Positions 33,674 through 33,820 of a DNA stretch of 33,820 nucleotides are shown here, piece by piece; position 1 is the stretch's first letter; every line of letters begins with the position of its first letter. The DNA is from Microbacterium sp. T32. Lineage in GTDB: Bacteria > Actinomycetota > Actinomycetes > Actinomycetales > Microbacteriaceae. A program made the translations under genes and the position numbers. The notes below the pieces were generated by a model. That model worked only from the letters and a program-made list of their open reading frames with translations. It was not told where the DNA came from and did not search any database. The stretch spans positions 1 through 33,820 of the forward strand of contig NZ_LQQP01000018.1 in assembly GCF_001619615.1 (NCBI RefSeq), written 5' to 3'.

Positions 33674-33820
33674 TCAGCTCCCGTTCGCCGCGGGCGGTGT
33701 GGCTCCGGGGGTGGGGGCTTGACCGGGCGTGGGCGCCTGGCCCGGGCTGGGCGGCGTGGGGGCCGTGCCGTCGGCGGAAGGGGTCGGCGGAGTCGGGGCG
33801 CTGCCGTCGGCGGGCGGGGC
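33674..33820 (-). CDS. Pro-rich C-terminal tail of a protein starting outside the window
   Basis: 48 residues are visible up to the TGA at 33676-33674. They are almost only Ala, Pro, Thr, Gly and Ser, with the imprecise repeats ADGSAPTPPTP / ADGTAPTPPSP and GQAPTP / GQAPTP and the end ATPPAANGS. Such tails occur on extracytoplasmic proteins of actinobacteria, including penicillin-binding proteins, but the family cannot be told. The frame is open to the window edge. Confidence 0.6.
   Translation of the reverse strand, partial: APPADGSAPTPPTPSADGTAPTPPSPGQAPTPGQAPTPGATPPAANGS

Overview
The window is high-GC DNA (about 70% G+C by eye) with an actinobacterial gene set. Motif style, rnpB sequence, frequent GTG starts and gene content fit Microbacteriaceae, most likely Microbacterium; the genus is an inference. 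From memory, the housekeeping genes follow the order of the Mycobacterium tuberculosis stretch Rv2215 (dlaT) to about Rv2246: E2 acyltransferase, DUF4191, RDD, glnA1, glnE, glnA2, rnpB, zinc-ribbon protein, aceE, PucR-type regulator, fabD, ACP, ketosynthase. This gives an independent check on many calls.

Layout. 1-3914: the 3' part of the dihydrolipoamide acyltransferase gene (sucB), a convergent single-pass membrane protein, DUF4191 and RDD membrane proteins. 4016-12929: a glutamine synthetase region with adenylylatable glnA1, a lipoprotein, DUF2277, an acyl-CoA ligase, the adenylyltransferase glnE, and glnA2 behind a small SPOR-like gene. 13028-19160: polyphosphate glucokinase (ppgK) and a DUF1232 gene, then an interruption holding a 1098-aa RHS/YD-repeat protein with a Gly/Ala-rich hydrophobic tip, a 67-aa membrane protein directly downstream, and a second DUF1232 gene whose start is a fused fragment of ppgK. 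Tiny membrane-protein genes follow. 19175-22028: RNase P RNA, a family A polymerase-like protein and a C4 zinc-ribbon coiled-coil protein. 22096-24011: small membrane proteins and tRNA-Val(UAC). 24241-31875: pyruvate dehydrogenase E1 (aceE), the PucR-type regulator (fasR-like) and the type II fatty acid synthesis operon fabD-fabH-acpP-fabF. 32020-33820: DUF3145, a membrane-anchored lysozyme-like protein and the Pro-rich tail of a protein that begins outside the window.

The genes link carbon entry and fatty acid supply: AceE and the E2 at the left edge make acetyl-CoA, FasR probably controls fabDHF, and the acyl-CoA ligase activates fatty acids. A second theme is nitrogen assimilation and its covalent control (GlnA1, GlnA2, GlnE).

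The most unusual part is the RHS island at about 14.25-18.5 kb. It is flanked by two related DUF1232 genes, one chimeric with ppgK. It lacks the heptamer GGATGCC/GGCATCC that is dense elsewhere. A strong hairpin pairs with the ribosome binding site of the RHS gene. No transposase, integrase, CRISPR array or other mobility gene was seen.
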